From Paracoccaceae bacterium (GTDB lineage: Bacteria; Pseudomonadota; Alphaproteobacteria; Rhodobacterales; Rhodobacteraceae), in the NCBI GenBank assembly GCA_023383015.1, contig JAHDXW010000031.1, forward strand, positions 1-46,320: a DNA stretch of 46,320 nucleotides, read 5' to 3'. Position numbers and translations under genes: made by a program. The notes beneath the pieces are model-generated. The model worked only from the letters and a program-made list of their open reading frames with translations, was not told the origin of the DNA and did not search any database. Position 1 is the first letter of the stretch; each line of letters opens with the position of its first letter. Positions 44,837 to 46,320 of the stretch are shown here, piece after piece.

Positions 44837-46320
44837 ATGCGGCTCCGCCGGCTCGACCTGATCCGCTACGGCCCCTTCACCGACCGCCGGCTGGTCTTCC
44901 GCGAGGGCGCGGCGCTGCACCTCGTCCACGGGCCGAACGAGGCGGGCAAGAGCGTGGCGCTGGCCGCCCTCTCGGACCTGCTGTTCGGCTTTCCCCATGG
45001 CATCGGCCATCACTGGCTGCATCCCGCAGCCGACCTGCGGCTGGGCGCGGAGATCCTGGGCGCCAGCGGCCGGACGCTGGCGTTCCGCCGCCGGCGTGGC
45101 CGGGCAGCGACCTTGCGGGCCGATGATGCGGCCGAGGCGCCCCTGGCCGAGGACGCGCTCGAGCCGTTCCTGCAGGGCGTGACGCGGACGGTCTTCGAGC
45201 GTGCCTTCGGGCTGGACGCCGGACGGCTGGCCGAGGGAGCGCGGCTGATGCTCGACCCCGCCGGCGGCGAGGGGGCGCTGTTTGCCGCCGCGGCGGGGCT
45301 GACGGGGGTGCTGGCAGCGCAGCGCGCGCTGGCCGCCGAGGCCGACGGCATATACGCCCGCCGCCGCGCGAAGGACCGCCGCTTCTACCTGGCCATCGAT
45401 GCCTGGGAGGCGGCGCGTGCGGCCGAGCGGGCGGCGACGCTGGGCGAGGCGGAGTGGCGGCGGCTCAATGCTGCGGTCGAGGAGGGGCGGGCGCGGCTGG
45501 CGGCGCTGGCCGGCCGGCGGCGGACGCTGGCCGAGGAGCGCGGCGGGCTCGAACTGGTCGAGCGGCTTCGCCCGCTTCTGGCCGAGGCGGCGGCGGCCGA
45601 GGCGGCGGCGGCGGAGTTCGCCGATCTTGCCGGCCAGCCCGAGGGCGTGGGCGCGGCGCTGGCGCAGGCGCTCGAAGCGGCCGAGCACACCGCCAGGGCG
45701 GCGTCGGAGGCCGCCGCGGCACTGGCCGAGGCCGAGGCCGGGGTCGCCGCGGTGGAGGTGGACGAGGAGCTGTGCGCGGCAGGCGAGGCGGTGACGGCGC
45801 TCTTCGCACGGGTCGGCGGCTGGCAGGACCATGCCCGCGACCTGCCGCGGGTAGCCGGCGAGGAGGCGGCCTGCGGGGCGGCACTGGCGGCGCTGGCCCG
45901 CCGGGTGGGAGCGGCCGACCCCGGGGCGCTGGCCGCCGCCCAGCCGAGCGATGCCGCGCTGGCCGCTCTGGACGCCGCGCTCGACACGGGCGTGCGGCTG
46001 CGGGCGGCGCTGGACAACCATCGGGCGGCGGTCGCGCGGGCCGGCGCGGGGACCGCCGAAGCCGAGGCAGCGGCGCCGCCCGACGCCCTCCCCTGGGCAC
46101 GGGCGCTCGAGGCCCTTGCCCCCGACCTCGAGCGGCTTGCCGCGGCCGAGCGGATCGACCGCGAATCCGCCCAGGCCGCGGCCGAGATTGCCGCCCGCCG
46201 CGCCGTGCTTGTCCCGCCGCTGCCGGCCGGGGCCGAGCTGGCGGCGCTGTCGCTGCCCGAGGAGGTGGTGCGGGCCGCCGCCGCCGCATCCGTCGCCGCG
46301 GCGGCCGAGGCGGCCCGGGC
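44837..46320 (+). CDS. SbcC/YhaN-like AAA ATPase (3' end beyond window)
   Basis: This is the N-terminal part, about 494 residues, of an SMC/Rad50-type ATPase, partner of the preceding nuclease. MRLRRLDLIRYGPFTDRRLV is followed by Walker A GPNEAGKS (residues 32-39) and FGFPHGIGHHWLHPAADLRL. An Ala/Glu/Arg-rich helical region from about residue 165 is probably coiled coil. The signature, Walker B and C-terminal half are off the right edge. The N-terminal layout favours the YhaN type over true SbcC. ATG 44837 is 3 bases after the previous stop. Confidence 0.9.
   Translation, partial: MRLRRLDLIRYGPFTDRRLVFREGAALHLVHGPNEAGKSVALAALSDLLFGFPHGIGHHWLHPAADLRLGAEILGASGRTLAFRRRRGRAATLRADDAAEAPLAEDALEPFLQGVTRTVFERAFGLDAGRLAEGARLMLDPAGGEGALFAAAAGLTGVLAAQRALAAEADGIYARRRAKDRRFYLAIDAWEAARAAERAATLGEAEWRRLNAAVEEGRARLAALAGRRRTLAEERGGLELVERLRPLLAEAAAAEAAAAEFADLAGQPEGVGAALAQALEAAEHTARAASEAAAALAEAEAGVAAVEVDEELCAAGEAVTALFARVGGWQDHARDLPRVAGEEAACGAALAALARRVGAADPGALAAAQPSDAALAALDAALDTGVRLRAALDNHRAAVARAGAGTAEAEAAAPPDALPWARALEALAPDLERLAAAERIDRESAQAAAEIAARRAVLVPPLPAGAELAALSLPEEVVRAAAAASVAAAAEAAR

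Noticed and set aside
42113-46021. A 1302-codon open frame on the minus strand opposite maf, RNase G, yacG and the nuclease pair
   Set aside because: It is Arg/Gly/Pro/His-rich with no domain, and lies antisense to genes with clear catalytic motifs. Long antisense frames are expected at this GC content.

Overview
The window is very GC-rich chromosomal DNA from an alphaproteobacterium. It most resembles Rhodobacterales, judging by three features: an iscR-iscS-suf operon with small membrane genes between the suf genes, the block hisD / UPF0262 / low-Mr phosphatase / infA / maf / RNase G / yacG, and usg upstream of the diverging gyrA. Genes are tightly packed and many start codons overlap the previous stop (ATGA, GTGA or TGATG). 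There are two tRNA genes. I saw no rRNA, CRISPR array, phage genes or insertion sequence. The assignment rests on remembered gene order and families, not on a search.

Layout. 1-2200 (minus): the 3'-truncated isocitrate dehydrogenase gene, a small unknown gene and a serine alpha/beta hydrolase. 2240-10466 (plus): a Fe-S assembly operon, iscR - class I cysteine desulfurase - sufB - membrane protein - ybjQ-like - sufC - sufD - two YIP1-like membrane genes - sufS. Ahead of it is a promoter whose -10 hexamer lies inside a near-consensus Irr box. 10530-11205: a frameshifted membrane-protein gene. 11421-11497: tRNA-Arg(CCG). 11671-15547: a RibD-C/DHFR-like gene, then a molybdate module, a short ModE-like regulator plus modABC, with two matching palindromes that look like ModE operators. 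15589-19372 (minus): a fluoroacetate-dehalogenase-like hydrolase, gluQRS, trmFO and a membrane protein. 19505-22568 (minus): a small unknown gene and gyrA. 22770-25078: usg, an exported SMP-30-like lactonase, dsbB and a YqaA-type membrane protein. 25200: tRNA-Leu(CAA).

25289-36520 is the most interesting stretch. An exported WD40-caspase protein is transcribed divergently from two tandemly duplicated, exported trypsin-fold proteases. These end 6 bp from a converging prepilin peptidase gene, which is itself divergent from a gspGHIJKLM pseudopilus operon of a type II secretion system. Secretin, ATPase and platform genes (gspC, D, E, F) are not here. The physical linkage suggests that the proteases are candidate substrates of this secretion system and that caspase and proteases could act on one another. 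This is inference.

36785-46320 (plus) is one long gene string: hisD, an unknown gene, UPF0262, a low-Mr phosphatase, an NTF2-like protein, a GNAT acetyltransferase, a carbon-nitrogen hydrolase, infA, maf, a short RNase E/G, yacG, an SbcD-like nuclease and the 5' part of an SbcC/YhaN-like ATPase that runs off the end. It mixes translation, RNA processing, DNA repair and nucleotide clean-up.
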